Of a stretch of 64,000 nt of DNA, positions 10,148 through 21,095 are shown piece by piece. Source of the DNA: Rhineura floridana (taxonomy: Eukaryota > Chordata > Lepidosauria > Squamata > Rhineuridae); the NCBI RefSeq assembly GCF_030035675.1, contig NC_084482.1:229530943-229594942 (forward strand). The letters are read 5' to 3'. The notes beneath the pieces are model-generated. The model was given only the letters and a program-made list of their open reading frames with translations, did no database searches and was not told the DNA's origin. Positions within the stretch are counted from its first letter, which is position 1. Every line of letters begins with the position of its first letter. The position numbers and the translations under genes were made by a program.

Positions 10148-12345
10148 CCACTGGGCCCAACAGGCAGTTTCAGGTTCCTATTAGTATATCGGCCACCACG
10201 CTGCACCTTGGACTCTTTGGCTGAGGTGCTGGAGGTGGTCTCGGATGTACACGCGCAATCCCCAAACTTGGTAGTTTGGGGGGATTTTAATGTGCACTCC
10301 AAGGCCCCTCTTTCAGGAGTGGCCCAAGACATTTTGGACTCGATGGTAGCCTGGGAGCTACAACCTATTCAAACAGGGCCTACCCATGCAGCGGGCCATG
10401 CCCTTGATCTGGTCTTTTTGTCAGGAGAGGTGGGCAGTGACCTGGAAGCCGGGGGGCTGCTCACTGCCCCCCTGTCCTGGTCAGACCATTATCTTGTCAG
10501 GATAGACCTTTGCATATCCCCTCCCCCTCGGAGAACTGGAGGGCCCAGCAGGATGTTTCGCCCTAGGTGACTGTCAAACCCGAATGGCTTCATACGCGAA
10601 CTGGGGGATTTTTTAAATGCTATTGACAGCGAAGTGGCCAAGAGTCTGGTGTCCAGGTGGAATGCAGGGGCGACCAAGGCAGTGGACCAGTTGGCCCCAA
10701 AATGCCCCCTCCTGTTATACAGATACAGGACAGCACCCTGGTACACCCCACGGTTGTGTGGCCTACGGTGGGAGGTAAGACAGCTTGAATGCCATTGGCA
10801 AAAGACACGTGCAGAGGCAGAGAGAACTCGGAACAGAGCAGCAGCAGCCGCCTATCGGACAGCGATGAGGAGAGTTTTTTGCAGCCTCTATAGCTGCCGC
10901 AGAAAGCTGCCCAAGGAGACTGTTTCAGGTGGTCCAGAGCTTGGTGAGACCAGCTGTGCTAGATCTGACAGAACTTGCCTTGGCCTCCTGTAATGACTTC
11001 GCAAAACATTTTGCGGACAAAACTGATTACATCAAGAGTTCTATTCCACCTGCCACAGCCTTAATAATGGAACCAGAAGTGACCATTGAACCCTCAGGGT
11101 CTTGGGATAGTTTCCAGCTTCCTTCCTCTGAGGAAATCACCAGGGCCCTGTCCTCGCTTAAATCAACTTCGTTTATGCTCGACCCTTGCCCAGCGTGGCT
11201 TATTATGAGCTGTAAAGACAAACTCATCAAGGGGATTAAGGCAATGGTGAATGCGTCTCTTGACGAAGGCCATCTGCCATCTGCCTTTAAAGAGGCAGTA
11301 ATAACTCCTCAGACCCCTTGGATTTAAACAACTTCCGCCCAGTTTCTAATCTGCCATTTCTGGGTAAATTGGTTGAACGGGTGGTGGTGATGCAATTGCA
11401 AGTGTACTTAGATGAAGTGGACTACTGTGACCCATTCCAATCAGGGTTTCAACCCAGACATGGGACAGAAACAGCCCTGGTAGCCCTGGTGGATGACATG
11501 AGAAAGGCACTAGATAGAGGGGAGCATATCCTCCTTGTTCTCCAGGATCTTTTGGCGACCTTCGACACTGTCGACCACGATATCTTGTTAGATCGCCTAG
11601 AGAATCTTGGGATTGGAGGCATCGTTTTACGGTGGTTCCACTCCTTCCTCTCTGGGAGATGCCAGAGAGTGGTACTGAGAGAGGAGGTCTCAGAGCCTTG
11701 GCCTCTTACATGTGGGGTACCACAGGGCTCTATCCTCTCACCGATGTTATTTAATGTCTATGTAAGGCCGCTGGGAGACATCATCAGGAGATTTGGACTG
11801 CAATTCCATCAATACGCAGATGATACCCAGATTTTTCTCTCATTTAAGTCCCCCCCACTGGTGGCGATAGAAAGGCTATCTAATTGTCTGGAGGCTGTGA
11901 GGGACTGGATGAGCAGGAATAAGCTTAGGCTGAATCCTGATAAAACTGACGTTCTGTTGGTGGGTGATCAAGAGAATTTGGCAATTACGGATTTGGTGCT
12001 CAATGGGATACAATTGCCCCTAAGAGACCAAGTCTGGAGTTTGGGGGTCATTCTTGACTCCCAGCTATCCATGGAAGCACAGGTAGCGACCGTTAGGGCA
12101 GCACTTTTCCAACTCCACCTCATTCGTAGGATATGCCCTTATCTCCCGAGCCACCAGCTCCTTAATGTGGTACATGCCTTGGTTCTGTCCCGGTTGGACT
12201 ACTGTAATCCCTGGAAAACGGTCCGTAAGCTGCAGGTAGTGCAGAATGTGGTGGCTCGCCTGATTAAGGGCAGCCGCTGCCGTGATCATATTACCCCTGT
12301 ACTTAAGGAACTGCACTGGCTACTATTCTATGATTCTATGCCCGC
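10148..12345 (+). mobile_element. L2 LINE, 5'-truncated, endonuclease to reverse transcriptase
   Basis: The first frame (to 10,567) carries the end of an apurinic endonuclease domain, with WGDFNVHSK and a WSDHYLV motif. A middle frame (10,929-11,327) covers the linker. The long frame at 11,318-12,553 has the reverse transcriptase: FRPVSNLPFLGKLVERVVV, FQSGFQPRHGTETALVA, the catalytic YADD box near 11,813 (QYADDTQIFL), and the thumb. A FDTVDHD motif is present. Frame changes between the pieces show it is dead. The wording is that of the L2 lineage. CR1-type 3' sequence follows from about 12,335, and that is where the long frame stops being L2. Confidence 0.85.
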
Positions 12346-12612
12346 CAACTTGGATGGCTTTCAAAGCGGGTTGCACACGTTTCTAGAGGCTCAATGGCTG
12401 CTGACCATGACGGCTCTGTTGCTCCGTCTGCTGTCGGAGGCAGGAAATGTCTCTGAATACCAGTTGCTGGGAATGTCATTTGGGGGTGAGTGTTGCTGTT
12501 GTCCTCGAGGCCTGCTTTCATGCTTCCCAGTGGGGCCTCTGGTTGGCCACTGAGGGCACGATGCTGGGCTCTGGGCCTGACCCAGCAGCCAGGCTCCTCT
12601 GATGTTAGGAGA
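12335..12612 (+). mobile_element. CR1 LINE 3' UTR end
   Basis: Segments such as GAATACCAGTTGCTGGGAA and CTGGTTGGCCACTG match the reverse complement of 46,440-46,700, the 3' end of the near-complete CR1 copy. Confidence 0.75.
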
Positions 12613-12839
12613 GGGGTTGGTCTAGGGCTGGCAACAGACTTTTGGGGGGCTGTGAGCCCAGGGCCAGTAATGGGCCCCACGAACACCTGCCTCCAAGAAG
12701 GCCAAGGCCTCCCCTTTCTCTGCCCCTGCTTTGACATCGAGGCTGCTCACCCCCTTCCACCCCCTGGATACACTTCAGCAGTGGACAGGTGGTGGCTCTT
12801 TTGAAGGGGGGCTCACCATTTGGGAACGAAACGAAGCTC

Positions 12840-13005
12840 ATTAGAAGAGAACCTCCTTGGATGCAGAAGGGCCCAGGTTCGATCGCTGATATTTCTGGGA
12901 AAGACCCCCTGCCTGGAATCTTGGAGAGCTGCTGCCAGTCAGGGCAGACAATACTGAACTAGATGAACCAATGATCCCCAGTCTAAAGCAGCTTCCTGCG
13001 TTTCA
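12840..13005 (+). mobile_element. tRNA-derived SINE
   Basis: CAGAAGGGCCCAGGTTCGAT is a tRNA B-box region. The body TGCCAGTCAGGGCAGACAAT and end CTAGATGAACCAATGATC match the SINE family seen on the minus strand at 4.3, 43.6 and 58.2 kb. Confidence 0.65.
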
Positions 13006-13007
13006 AG

Positions 13008-13640
13008 GTTTTTGTTGTTATGTGCCTTCAAGTCGATTATGACTTATGGCAACCCTATGAATAAGCAACCTCCAGTAACATCTGTTGTAAACCGCCCTAT
13101 TCAGACCTTGTAAGTTCAGGTCTGCGACTTCCTTTATGGAATCAATCCATCTCTTGTTTGGCCTTCCTCTTTTTCTACTCCCTTCTGTTTTTCCCAACTT
13201 TCTTGTCTTTTCAAGTGAGTCATGTCTTCTCATGATGTGTCCAAAGTATGACAGCCTCAGCTTCATCATTTTAGCTTCTAGTGTTAGTTCTGGTTTAATT
13301 TGTTCTAACGCCCAATTATTTGTCTTTTTCGCAGTCCATGGTATGCGCAAAGTTCTCCAACACCACATTTCAAATAAGCTGATTTTTCTCTTATCCATTT
13401 TGTTCACTGTTCAACTTTCACATCCATACATAGAGATGGGGAATACCATGGTCTGAATGATCCTGACTTTAGTGTTCAGTGATACAGATTTGCATGTGAG
13501 TTCTCAATAGCTGCCCTCCCCAGTCCTAGCCTAATTTCTTGACTATTGTCTCCATTTTGGTTAATGACTGTGCCAAGGTATTGATAATCCTTGACAAGTT
13601 CAGTGTCCTCATTATCAACTTTAAAGTAGGGAAGGACTAA
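13008..13640 (-). mobile_element. Bov-B LINE, 3' part of the ORF
   Basis: The minus-strand frames encode the Bov-B C-terminus: MKLRLSYFGHIMRRHDSLE, KRGRPNKRWIDSIKEVADL and DNEDTELVKDYQYLGTVI. They match 17,220-17,852 on the other strand. The 3' end is at 13,010 (CTTCAAGTCGATTATGACTT on +). Frame breaks show it is inactive. Confidence 0.85.
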
Positions 13641-14330
13641 GCTGGGGTTGAGGGAGGGGGGATTTGCTGCTCCCCCCACCTTGCAATCCTGTGCATGTTT
13701 ACTCAGAAGTAAATCCCACCCTGTTGAATGGGGCTTACCCACTAGGACTGGTGTCAGTTTTGCTGAGACGGCACCTCAGCATTGCACCTGCACCCTTTGC
13801 CCACTCACTTCTCCCTGCCTCCCATCACATCTGTGGTTCCCACTGGCCCTCAGAATTATCCCCAGGCCAGCAGAACAGTGACTGCTTTTCTACCCTATAT
13901 CTCAGTGGTAGGCTGAGCATGTTCTTTGTGTGCCAAAGGTCCTGGGTTCAATCTTTTGCATGTCCTTGTGGAAGGGAAAAAATGTTCTAAGTTGTTTGTG
14001 TGATGATCCCACAGCTGGCTCTGTGTGTGTGTGCTATTACATTCAGTGATATATGGGAATTACAATTTACAAGTTACATTAGTACAAAAACATTACTAAA
14101 GATTCTGTATGGTCTGGTACGGGGTGTGTGAACCATGAGTTACTGCACCGGGTGACACCAACCCTAGTGACGCCACTGCCAAACCATATGAAAATAGAAT
14201 GTTTTAGTTCTGTGTTTACCTCATTTCAGTTGGCAAGTCATTTTTTTTATTTTTGGCAGATCAAACAATGTATGGTACACCAGCATTAGCTCTTTTAAAA
14301 ATTTTGGGAGGAACAAAATGGGAAAAGTGA
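13641..14330. other. intergenic repeats: SINE head and hAT end fragment
   Basis: 13,895-13,975 holds a tRNA-type SINE head (CTCAGTGGTAGGCTGAGCAT, GTCCTGGGTTCAATC). 14,120-14,178 ends in CCCTAGTGACGCCACTG, the terminus of a hAT element common in squamates, whose other end I could not find. No gene is visible. Confidence 0.45.
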
Positions 14331-14625
14331 CATATCTATATCAATGGCTGCTTGCAGGGTCATAATAATAACCAAACCCCAGAAAATGGAGATTTCAGGA
14401 TGAGGCCCTCCTGGTTGCCCCACAGTCTGCGGCAGTTCATCTGGTGACACACAGAGCAGGGCCTTTTCTGTGGTGGTGCCTATCATGACACTACACATAC
14501 ACAGAAATAAGGCAGGTGCCAACTCTGCTGAGTTTTCAGCACCTCTCATGGACATGGAAAGATGCTGGATGTTGGGAGATTCAGGAGAGAGAAAAGAAAG
14601 TTCTTCACACAGTGTATAGTTAAAT
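14330..14625. mobile_element. decayed L2 3' piece and CR1 C-terminal piece
   Basis: The minus strand at 14,295-14,490 reads like the L2 3' region (ACAGAAAAGGCCCTGCTCTG). The plus strand at 14,562-14,625 encodes MLDVGRFRREKRKFFTQ, the conserved CR1 C-terminal motif also present at 46.8 kb on the minus strand. Confidence 0.55.
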
Positions 14626-14690
14626 TAACTTCTAGGGAAGAAAACTGTTTAAAGACAACAGATTGTGGTTGTAAAAATCTTTATTGGTAC

Positions 14691-16442
14691 TGTCATGAAA
14701 TTGGAAATTTCTGTGAATTGTTAACCTGGTTTGTATATCATGGCTCAGTTACAAGGGACATCTTGGAAGGAGACAGGCCTCTGTGAGAGGAAAATTTGAA
14801 GTTTCGTTTCCAGCTGCAAGCAGTTGGGGAGGCCTGAACAGAAACACCTGTTTATCTCTGCTAACCAGTAGGAGCCTGGTACTCAAGACCATGCGGGCTT
14901 GAGAAGGTTGAGATCAGAGATGGGAGGGGGGCCTGCAAGGCGCGAAAAAGTGAAGAAGCTTCAGGAACATGATTACATCAGAAAGCCCCTGATTGGTTAA
15001 TTCATCCTGGACCATTGGGTTTCTTCTCCTTAAGTATAGGGTCTGAGACCCATAGCCTTTGTTCCCCTGGGTTTCCATCCTGATGGGTGGTTCCCTATGT
15101 GGGGTTCCACTGCTTCTTGCTATCCTGACATTATTCTCTCTACGGAGAGATGAGACTTATCAACAACTACCTCTAAGTAAGTAGATGAGGCTAGATAGTT
15201 TATTATTTTCTGTTGCGTGTGTGAACTCTCTTATGTTATACCTGAACCCCTGGTTGGGTGTGTGGTTTTTGTTGCGCTGTGTGTAGTTTCTGGCAACATT
15301 TAGCCCCCAGGGAGAGAGATTTGGGGTGAGGGCTGGAGAGCCTGTGGACACAGCAGTTTTATTCTGGTTACAGAGCTCTGGAATTGCAGAAGAGACTGTG
15401 AATCCTGGGGGTGAGACTATCATGAAGGGACCCTACACTTCTGAGCTGGCCCCTACCCCACTGAGCCCGTGCTTTACATGTTGCTGTGTGCAATTGTGTG
15501 CTTAATTTTGTTTAAAGCAGCACCACAGCAGCAGAGTAACAGCAGATGTTGAAACGCGAGTGTGCCAGCGTGTGCGTGCGTTTGCCTAAGAAAGCAGGCT
15601 TTTACCCTGTATCAACATCACTGAGACTGGAGACTTAGTAAAATAAGAAAAGCTACTTTATTTAGAGAAATACATTGTAGATAGAAAAGGCATTCCTAGT
15701 TCTAACTAGCTAAGTTGGAGGCATGACTCCCAGGTGTAGGAGTCAGCCCCATGCTCGGAGAGAGGGTAGAGACAAAGGGATGTCTCCTCTCTCACGAGGA
15801 GAAAGGAATGGAAAGGGCGGAAGGCGGAGGGGCAGGTAAGCTGCCCTAAAGACGTCCCAGTCTAGGGGCAGAAGGAAGTCAGTCAGAGCATCACAGGTAA
15901 AAGGTAAACAAAGCCTATCCATCTGGAGGACCCTAGCCCTATCTTCCCTCTGGAACTTAAACAAAAGAACAAAACAGGAGTTGTTCTTGCCCCACTTCCA
16001 ACAGTTTTGGGGAATTGTTTTGCTGCTACATATTAATGTGCACTTATATTTTTAATAAAGCTATTTCTTATTAACCTGGTGTGTTCATTGAGCGGGAAGG
16101 TGGTTCTGAATCCAGCACCTTGACCATTTGACCACAGCGCTACCAAGGAGTTAAGCAGAGTATATTTTGGCTTTACCAGAGGTTTCTGGACAAGGAGTGT
16201 AAGTTTGGCTCTTGTCTCACTGATCCTTGGTTTACCTATTTCTGGGCTCTGAGTTCCACTAGCTCAGAGCTGAACCAGTGAAGGGGTGGTGGCAGCTTAT
16301 CTTCTACCTTGCAGGGTTGGTGTTGGTTTGCACAGCCTTGGCAAGGGGAATTTCTTGTTTAGGTTCCAGATCAATTGCCCTAAGGGTGGGAATTGGGCCT
16401 GAAGCATAAAATCGTGGCTCTTGGGGGCCTGATGTCATGACA
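14691..16442. mobile_element. solo LTR (~1.3 kb without its own insertion) in the beta 3' UTR remnant
   Basis: The segment starts TGTCATGA and ends TCATGACA. A perfect 5 bp duplication, GGTAC, flanks it (14,686-14,690 and 16,443-16,447). A copia-like LTR (15,547-16,003) has inserted into it. An AATAAAG at about 16,055 reads on the plus strand. Length and termini fit a retrovirus-like or gypsy LTR; the exact family is unknown. Confidence 0.85.
15547..16003 (-). mobile_element. copia-like LTR nested in the larger solo LTR
   Basis: This 457 bp stretch starts TGTTGAAACGCG and ends ACTTCCAACA. Its body shares AAATAAGAAAAGCTACTTTA and the GAGGACCCTAGCCCTATC segment with LTRs at 1,868-2,282 and 45,620-45,828, and its general layout with 55,303-55,769. 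No clear target duplication was found. Confidence 0.7.
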
Positions 16443-16699
16443 GGTACAACTCAGAAGAAACCATGTCAAGGCTGTGAATTTGCCGCTAGATTGAGGTGGG
16501 TCAGGGGTAGCCCACAGTCAGAGGGGTGTTAGCTGTTGTCATAAAATAGCTGGATATTTATACAGCAATTAACAAATTACCCACTGTGAGCAGATAGAGT
16601 CAGCGGAGAGGGAGGGAGGTCTGTCCCTGGAAACTGGGCTCATCCTCAGTGTCTGGGGAGATGGCTGTGGATTCCTGGGAAGAGGCACCAGAGATCATA

Positions 16700-17852
16700 T
16701 TACAAACATATGTTGGATAATGGAACTGACCAAAGAATTTCAGAAGGAAATCGCCCTGTGCTTTATAGATTACAGCAAAGCCTTTGACTGTGTACATCAT
16801 GAAAAACTATGGAATGCTTTAAAAGAAATGGGTGTGCCACCACATCTGATTGTCCTGATGCGCAACCTATACTCTGGACAAGAGGCTACTGTAAGGACAG
16901 AATATGGAGGAAATGATTGGTTCCCAGTAGGAAAGGGTGTGAGACAGGGGTGTATCTTATCACCCTATTTATTTAATCTATACGCAGAACATATCATACG
17001 GAAAGCAGGATTGGACCAAGAAAAAGGAGGTATGAAAATTGGAGGAAGGAACATTAATAATTTAAGATATGCAGACGATATCATACCCTTAGCAGAAACC
17101 AGTAATGATTTGAAATGAATGCTGATGAAAGCTAAAAAGGAAAGCACAAAAGCAGGTCTACAGCTGAACCTCAAGAAGACTAAAGTAATGACAAGAGAAG
17201 ATTTATGTAACTTTACAGTTGACAATGAGGACATTGAACTTGTCAAGGATTATCAATACCTTGGCACAGTCATTAACCAAACTGGAGACAATAGTCAAGA
17301 AATCAGAAGAAGGCTAGGACTGGGGAGGGCAACTGTGAGAGAACTAGAAAAGGTCCTCAGATGCAAGGATGTATCACTGAACACTAAAGTCAGGATCGTT
17401 CAGACCATGGTATTCCCGATCTCTATGTGTGGATTTGAAAGTTGGACAGTGAAAAAAGCTGGTAAGAGAAAAATCAACTCATTTGAAATGTGGTGTTGGA
17501 GGATAGCCTTGCGGATACCATGGACCACGAAAAAGACAAATAATTGGGTGTTAGAACAAATTAAACCAGAACTGTCACTAGAAGCTAAAATGATGAAACT
17601 GAGGTTCTCATACTTTGGACACATCATGAGAAGACCTGGTTCACTAAGAAAGACAATAATGATGGAAAAAACAGCAGGGAGTACAAAAAGAGGAAGGCCA
17701 AACAGGAGATGGATTGATTCCATCAAGGAAGCCACAGACCTGAACTTACAAGATCTGAACAGGGTGGTTCATGACAGATGCTCTTGGAGGTCGCCGATTC
17801 ATAGGGTCACCATAAGTCATAGTCGACTTGGAAGCACATAACAACAACAAGA
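16700..17852 (+). mobile_element. Bov-B (RTE) LINE, 5'-truncated reverse transcriptase to 3' end
   Basis: The first frame (16,720-17,118) has the palm of the reverse transcriptase: IDYSKAFDCVHHEKLWNAL, GVRQGCILSPYLFNLYAEHI and LRYADDI. A single in-frame stop separates it from the next frame (17,119-17,841), which gives the thumb and C-terminus (LNLKKTKVM, DYQYLGTVI, FEMWCWR, FGHIMRRPG). It ends with GTCGACTTGGAAGCACATAA and AAC repeats, the normal Bov-B terminus. The endonuclease is absent. Apart from the stop it is well preserved, suggesting a fairly recent insertion into the beta UTR remnant. Confidence 0.92.
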
Positions 17853-18655
17853 AGTAGCCAAAAAGGGAAAGAAAAAGATTTTGAGTCTGATAAAGAGGGT
17901 GGTAGTAAGACCAACCCCTTCCAAGCTGCCACCCCCAGCAGCCAACCTGGGATTGAAACAGATTTGGAAGGAAAGTATCCAAGAGGTTTATAAAGGCAAA
18001 GTGCCTTTAGTATATCTGGCTAGTTATCATTTGGATTACGAGGAAGAACATGGGGCTAAGGCTGTGGGAACATGAGTTGCTTTAAAAACAGCAAGAATGA
18101 TTTTTCTGCCTGCGTATTGAAGAGACTCTGCCCTCGGCTGGCACAGCTTCCTTCCCCACTGCTGCCTTCGGACCTTTTAGGACGTCCCACAACAAAGCAG
18201 CCAATCACTGTCTCTGCCTGAGCCTGCAGCAAAGCTTTTCCATTGGCCACACCTGGAACAGAAAGGGGTTGATCTACCAATCAGTTGTGAAATCTCCCTG
18301 AAGCTGAATTTAAAAAGAAATTAAGCATCATATGCCCCCATTTTGAGAAAAGAGAGGTAGACGCACTGGAACTGGCACAACAGTAAGTGTGTCTCTACCC
18401 AAATTTGCAACAAAGAAAAGTAGAATGTTTATTTTGTCCAGAAGGAAGGGGCTTCCAGGATGGTGCTTGTTGAGAGTAAGTAAAGGTTCACGAAGAGCCC
18501 TTCCGGATTACTGAGACATCCTCTGGAGGTGGGAGGTGAGTCTGATTCTGTTCATTTGGGGCTGGTGTTCACTCGGGCGATCGTGTGAGTATTTGGGTAT
18601 GTGACACGTCTTTGCTGTTACGTCCAATGTAGTTGTGGTTGCTGTTATGGCCAAT
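17853..18655. other. unassigned intergenic stretch with CCAAT-type motifs
   Basis: No gene is recognised. Three CCAAT-type boxes lie close together (GCCAATCACT about 18,200, CCATTGGCC about 18,240, ACCAATCAGT about 18,275), followed by TTTAAAAAG at about 18,310 and a donor-like AGTAAGTGTG near 18,383. This could be an old promoter or LTR, or chance. Confidence 0.3.
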
Positions 18656-18740
18656 TTATTTATTGCATTTGTATACTGCCCCATAGCCAAAGCTCTCTGG
18701 GCAATTTACAACAATTAAAAACAAATATACAAATTTTAAA
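18656..18740 (-). repeat. L2/SINE-type repeat tail
   Basis: TTTATTTATTGCATTTGTATACTGCCCC reads, on the minus strand, as the GGGCAGTATACAAAT(AAAT)n tail shared by many repeats here. Confidence 0.5.
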
Positions 18741-18834
18741 ACACTTGCTAAAATGCCTGGGTGAAGAGGAAAGTCTAAAAGATGTCTAACAGAATAAGAA
18801 GTCGAGACTCTCAACAGACAGAGATGTGAAATGT

Positions 18835-18960
18835 AGCTAACTGGAAGAGTGTCTGCTTTGTATGCAGAAGGTTCAATGCGGTTGCCGTCCCAGCATTGTC
18901 AGGTAGGGTTAGAAAGGTTTTCTGTCTGAAGCCCTGGTGAGTTTATTCCAGTCAAGGTTG
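18835..18960 (+). mobile_element. tRNA-derived SINE fragment
   Basis: AGAGTGTCTGCTTTGTATGC and AGAAGGTTCAATGCGG form a decayed tRNA-like head, followed by the GTCAGGTAGGGTTAGAAAGG body. Confidence 0.5.
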
Positions 18961-19164
18961 GCAACACTGAATGAAGCATAGAGTGTTCAAGGATCGGAAT
19001 ATTTGCAGGGAGACCAACCTTACTACCAACTACCGACCTTAATGTACGCCTGCGAAACATGGACCATCTATAAATGCCACTCCCACCTTCTTGAAAGATT
19101 CCACCAATGCTGCCTCCGGAAAATTCTGCAAATTGCTTGGGAAGACAGACGGACTAATGCTAGC

Positions 19165-19335
19165 ATTTTGATTGATTGATTTTGATTGATTTTAATATTT
19201 CTACCCCGCCTTCCGGCCAAAAGGCCCTCAAGGCGGCTTACAAAAAATATAAAAAAACACAAATAAAACATCAATAATACATCAATAAAACAATACACAA
19301 TAAAAGCAATCCAATTTGTAATACAATTCAAAGTT
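19165..19335 (-). repeat. L2/SINE-type tail with A-rich body
   Basis: ATTTCTACCCCGCCTTCCGG followed by CTCAAGGCGGCTTACAA and an A-rich stretch is the antisense of the common GCGGGGTAGAAAT tail. Confidence 0.55.
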
Positions 19336-19355
19336 AACACAAACTACCTCCCCCC

Positions 19356-19817
19356 TCACTTTGGCAAAATAGGTGTTAAAGACACTGGGCTACTTTGCAA
19401 GGCTAGCCACACTCTCTCAGTCATAGTCCTCTTATCCCCATAGTTCTGGGTGTGGCTCGGCCTGCAGAAGCCAGGCCTCCCGCATAGGATGGTGGCGGGA
19501 TGGCAGTTCTGGCCCTGGAGCCGCCGGTTCACGTTGCGAGGGTCCTGAAGGTGGAGCCCAATGGGGGGAGGGAGGGAGAGCGAGAAGCCGCTGGAGGCCT
19601 TTCCTCGCCGCGGCCTTCCTGCGTCTTGGGCCACAGCAGCATCCCCGGACAAGAAGCGAGTAGCCCCTGAGAGGAGACAGACACCGGAATAGCTGTCTTG
19701 AACTGGAGCGTGGGGTCTTTTCTGCAGCAAGATGTAGAGCATCCCGACGGAGTTGTGGATGCCGAAAATGGAGCCGTTGCACCAGGTTTCTTTCATCGCA
19801 GCGACCACCAAACCCAT
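19356..19817 (-). CDS. unrecognised GC-rich 153-residue open frame
   Basis: This minus-strand frame begins at an ATG at 19,817 and codes for MGLVVAAMKETWCNGSIFGI followed by HNSVGMLYILLQKRPHAP, then a basic, Pro/Ser-rich half. I do not recognise a domain. The region upstream (19,820-19,920) is GC-rich like a 5' UTR or CpG island, with CGGTGGCGGCAGCAG on the minus strand. It sits inside a broken LINE, so it could be a retrocopy or captured exon of a host gene, part of an unknown repeat, or a chance frame. No introns, poly(A) tail or target duplication could be shown. Confidence 0.25.
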   Translation of the reverse strand: MGLVVAAMKETWCNGSIFGIHNSVGMLYILLQKRPHAPVQDSYSGVCLLSGATRFLSGDAAVAQDAGRPRRGKASSGFSLSLPPPIGLHLQDPRNVNRRLQGQNCHPATILCGRPGFCRPSHTQNYGDKRTMTERVWLALQSSPVSLTPILPK

Positions 19818-20300
19818 CCTTTGTCGAAGTGGGGCCGGCCGGACAGGGGGCGCAGCTCAGAGAGGTGCACCTCGGCTCCTGAGCTCTTGCCTCACTGCTG
19901 CCGCCACCGCCACCTCACAAGATGGATGGAACAGGTGATGTAGAAACTGGCAAGTGTCTGCATTCTGGCCATTCACCTCCAGGCTTTTGGAAGAAGCAAA
20001 GACCACCAGTGTTGATCCTTCAACCTCAACTTTGCTGGACCGGCCATGTTGTTTGAATGCCTGATCACCGTCTTCCAAAGCAGCTACTTTACCCCCAACT
20101 TCAGGACAGAAAACAAAATATTGGTGAACAGCAAAAGAGGTTTAAAGATGTTCTTAAAGCAAATCTTAAAAAATGTAACATGAGCATGGCATCCTGGGAA
20201 GCTTTGGCCCATGAAGGCGGCTATTATCAAAGGTGCTGTGGACTTCGAAGAAGCATGAATACAGGGCAAAAGGGACAAACAATCTACGCAGAAGGCATGT

Positions 20301-20990
20301 CAAACAAATCCTCATTGTAACCATCTTCCATCCGAAAACCTATGTCCTCCCTGTGGGATGCTGTGTGGATCCAGAATTGGCCTCCACAGCAGGGAGTGGG
20401 AGGAGGGCCTGGATACCACCGTTGCCATCACGCTTTCGACCAGAACCCTCGAGGGTGAAGCCTTGTTGAAGTACTGTTGTGTATTAATGGATGCTGTTAG
20501 AACATTGCATTCATAGGTCAAAGAGGCCTTTCCAGAGCCCCTCACAGAACCTGGTCATCCCACTCTCCCTGGGGAATGTGGCAAGGTCCATATCTAGAGA
20601 CACTGACAGCCCATTCTGCCATCAGGGTCCAAACAACTGGACACATGTCACAGTGCAAGAATGTTGGAGCTGAGCTGAACCCAGAGGCCTGCCTTCTGAA
20701 CCTCTACCAACTGATTCTGTACCTGATGCAAGTGAGACAAAGTTTTCCCATGATCCGGGACCTAGAAGAGCGGCAGCTGGTCCTGCGTCCCAACAGCCTA
20801 ATTACTAGCACCTGGGGTGCTGATTGGCAGACAGATAGGAGACAGTAGCTACAGGCCGGAATAAAGCCTTAAGAAAAGTCCTCTTGTGAGCCTTAGTGCT
20901 GACAGGCAGCTGTGACTTTGACCATGAAACAATTTCCCTGTTGACCTTGCATCTTCCATACTCATTGTGGCACCTGGATTCCCAGGCACC
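20301..20990. other. unassigned intergenic stretch
   Basis: I see no gene, recognisable repeat or RNA here. Open frames are short and lack domains. Confidence 0.4.
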
Positions 20991-21095
20991 TTAGGCACTG
21001 AAAGGAAGAGGTGTGCTAGGTTGTGCATCAGGATAATCAGATGGTGCGGCCCCCCCATGTCTTTTAAAGCAGTCCATAATTTTTCATGATCTACA
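20990..21095 (-). mobile_element. Bov-B LINE fragment
   Basis: The minus strand encodes VDHEKLWTALKDMGGPHHLI followed by ILMHNL, matching HHEKLWNALKEMGVPPHLIV in the 16.8 kb Bov-B copy. Confidence 0.75.

Larger units (their letters stand above)
14626..16690 (-). pseudogene. MHC class II beta remnant: 3' UTR and poly(A) region only
   Basis: The reverse complement of 16,443-16,690 aligns closely with 41,330-41,535, the 3' UTR of the intact class II beta gene (for example GAGGATGAGCCCAGTTTCCA, AATATCCAGCTATTTTATG). The match continues past the solo LTR into 14,626-14,690, which contains the reverse AATAAA and the downstream flank (AGGGAAGAAAACTGTTTAAA). No coding exons accompany it; upstream it runs into a Bov-B LINE at 16,700. 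It marks a third class II beta copy in opposite orientation to the two at 23-57 kb. Confidence 0.85.
19010..20300 (+). mobile_element. LINE C-terminal fragment, interrupted at 19,160-20,030
   Basis: 19,040-19,155 encodes LMYACETWTIYKCHSHLLER and FHQCCLRKILQIAWEDR; 20,030-20,200 encodes RPCCLNAxxH-type wording followed by RLPKQLLYPQLQDRKQNIGE and a conserved KRFKDVLKANLKKCNM. These are the two halves of the C-terminal domain of a non-LTR retrotransposon whose clade I cannot fix. Between them lie an L2-type tail (19,165-19,335) and a GC-rich unassigned insert. Confidence 0.6.

Noticed and set aside
15160-15964. Short minus-strand frames as host exons
   Set aside because: They lie wholly within the solo LTR and its nested copia-like LTR.
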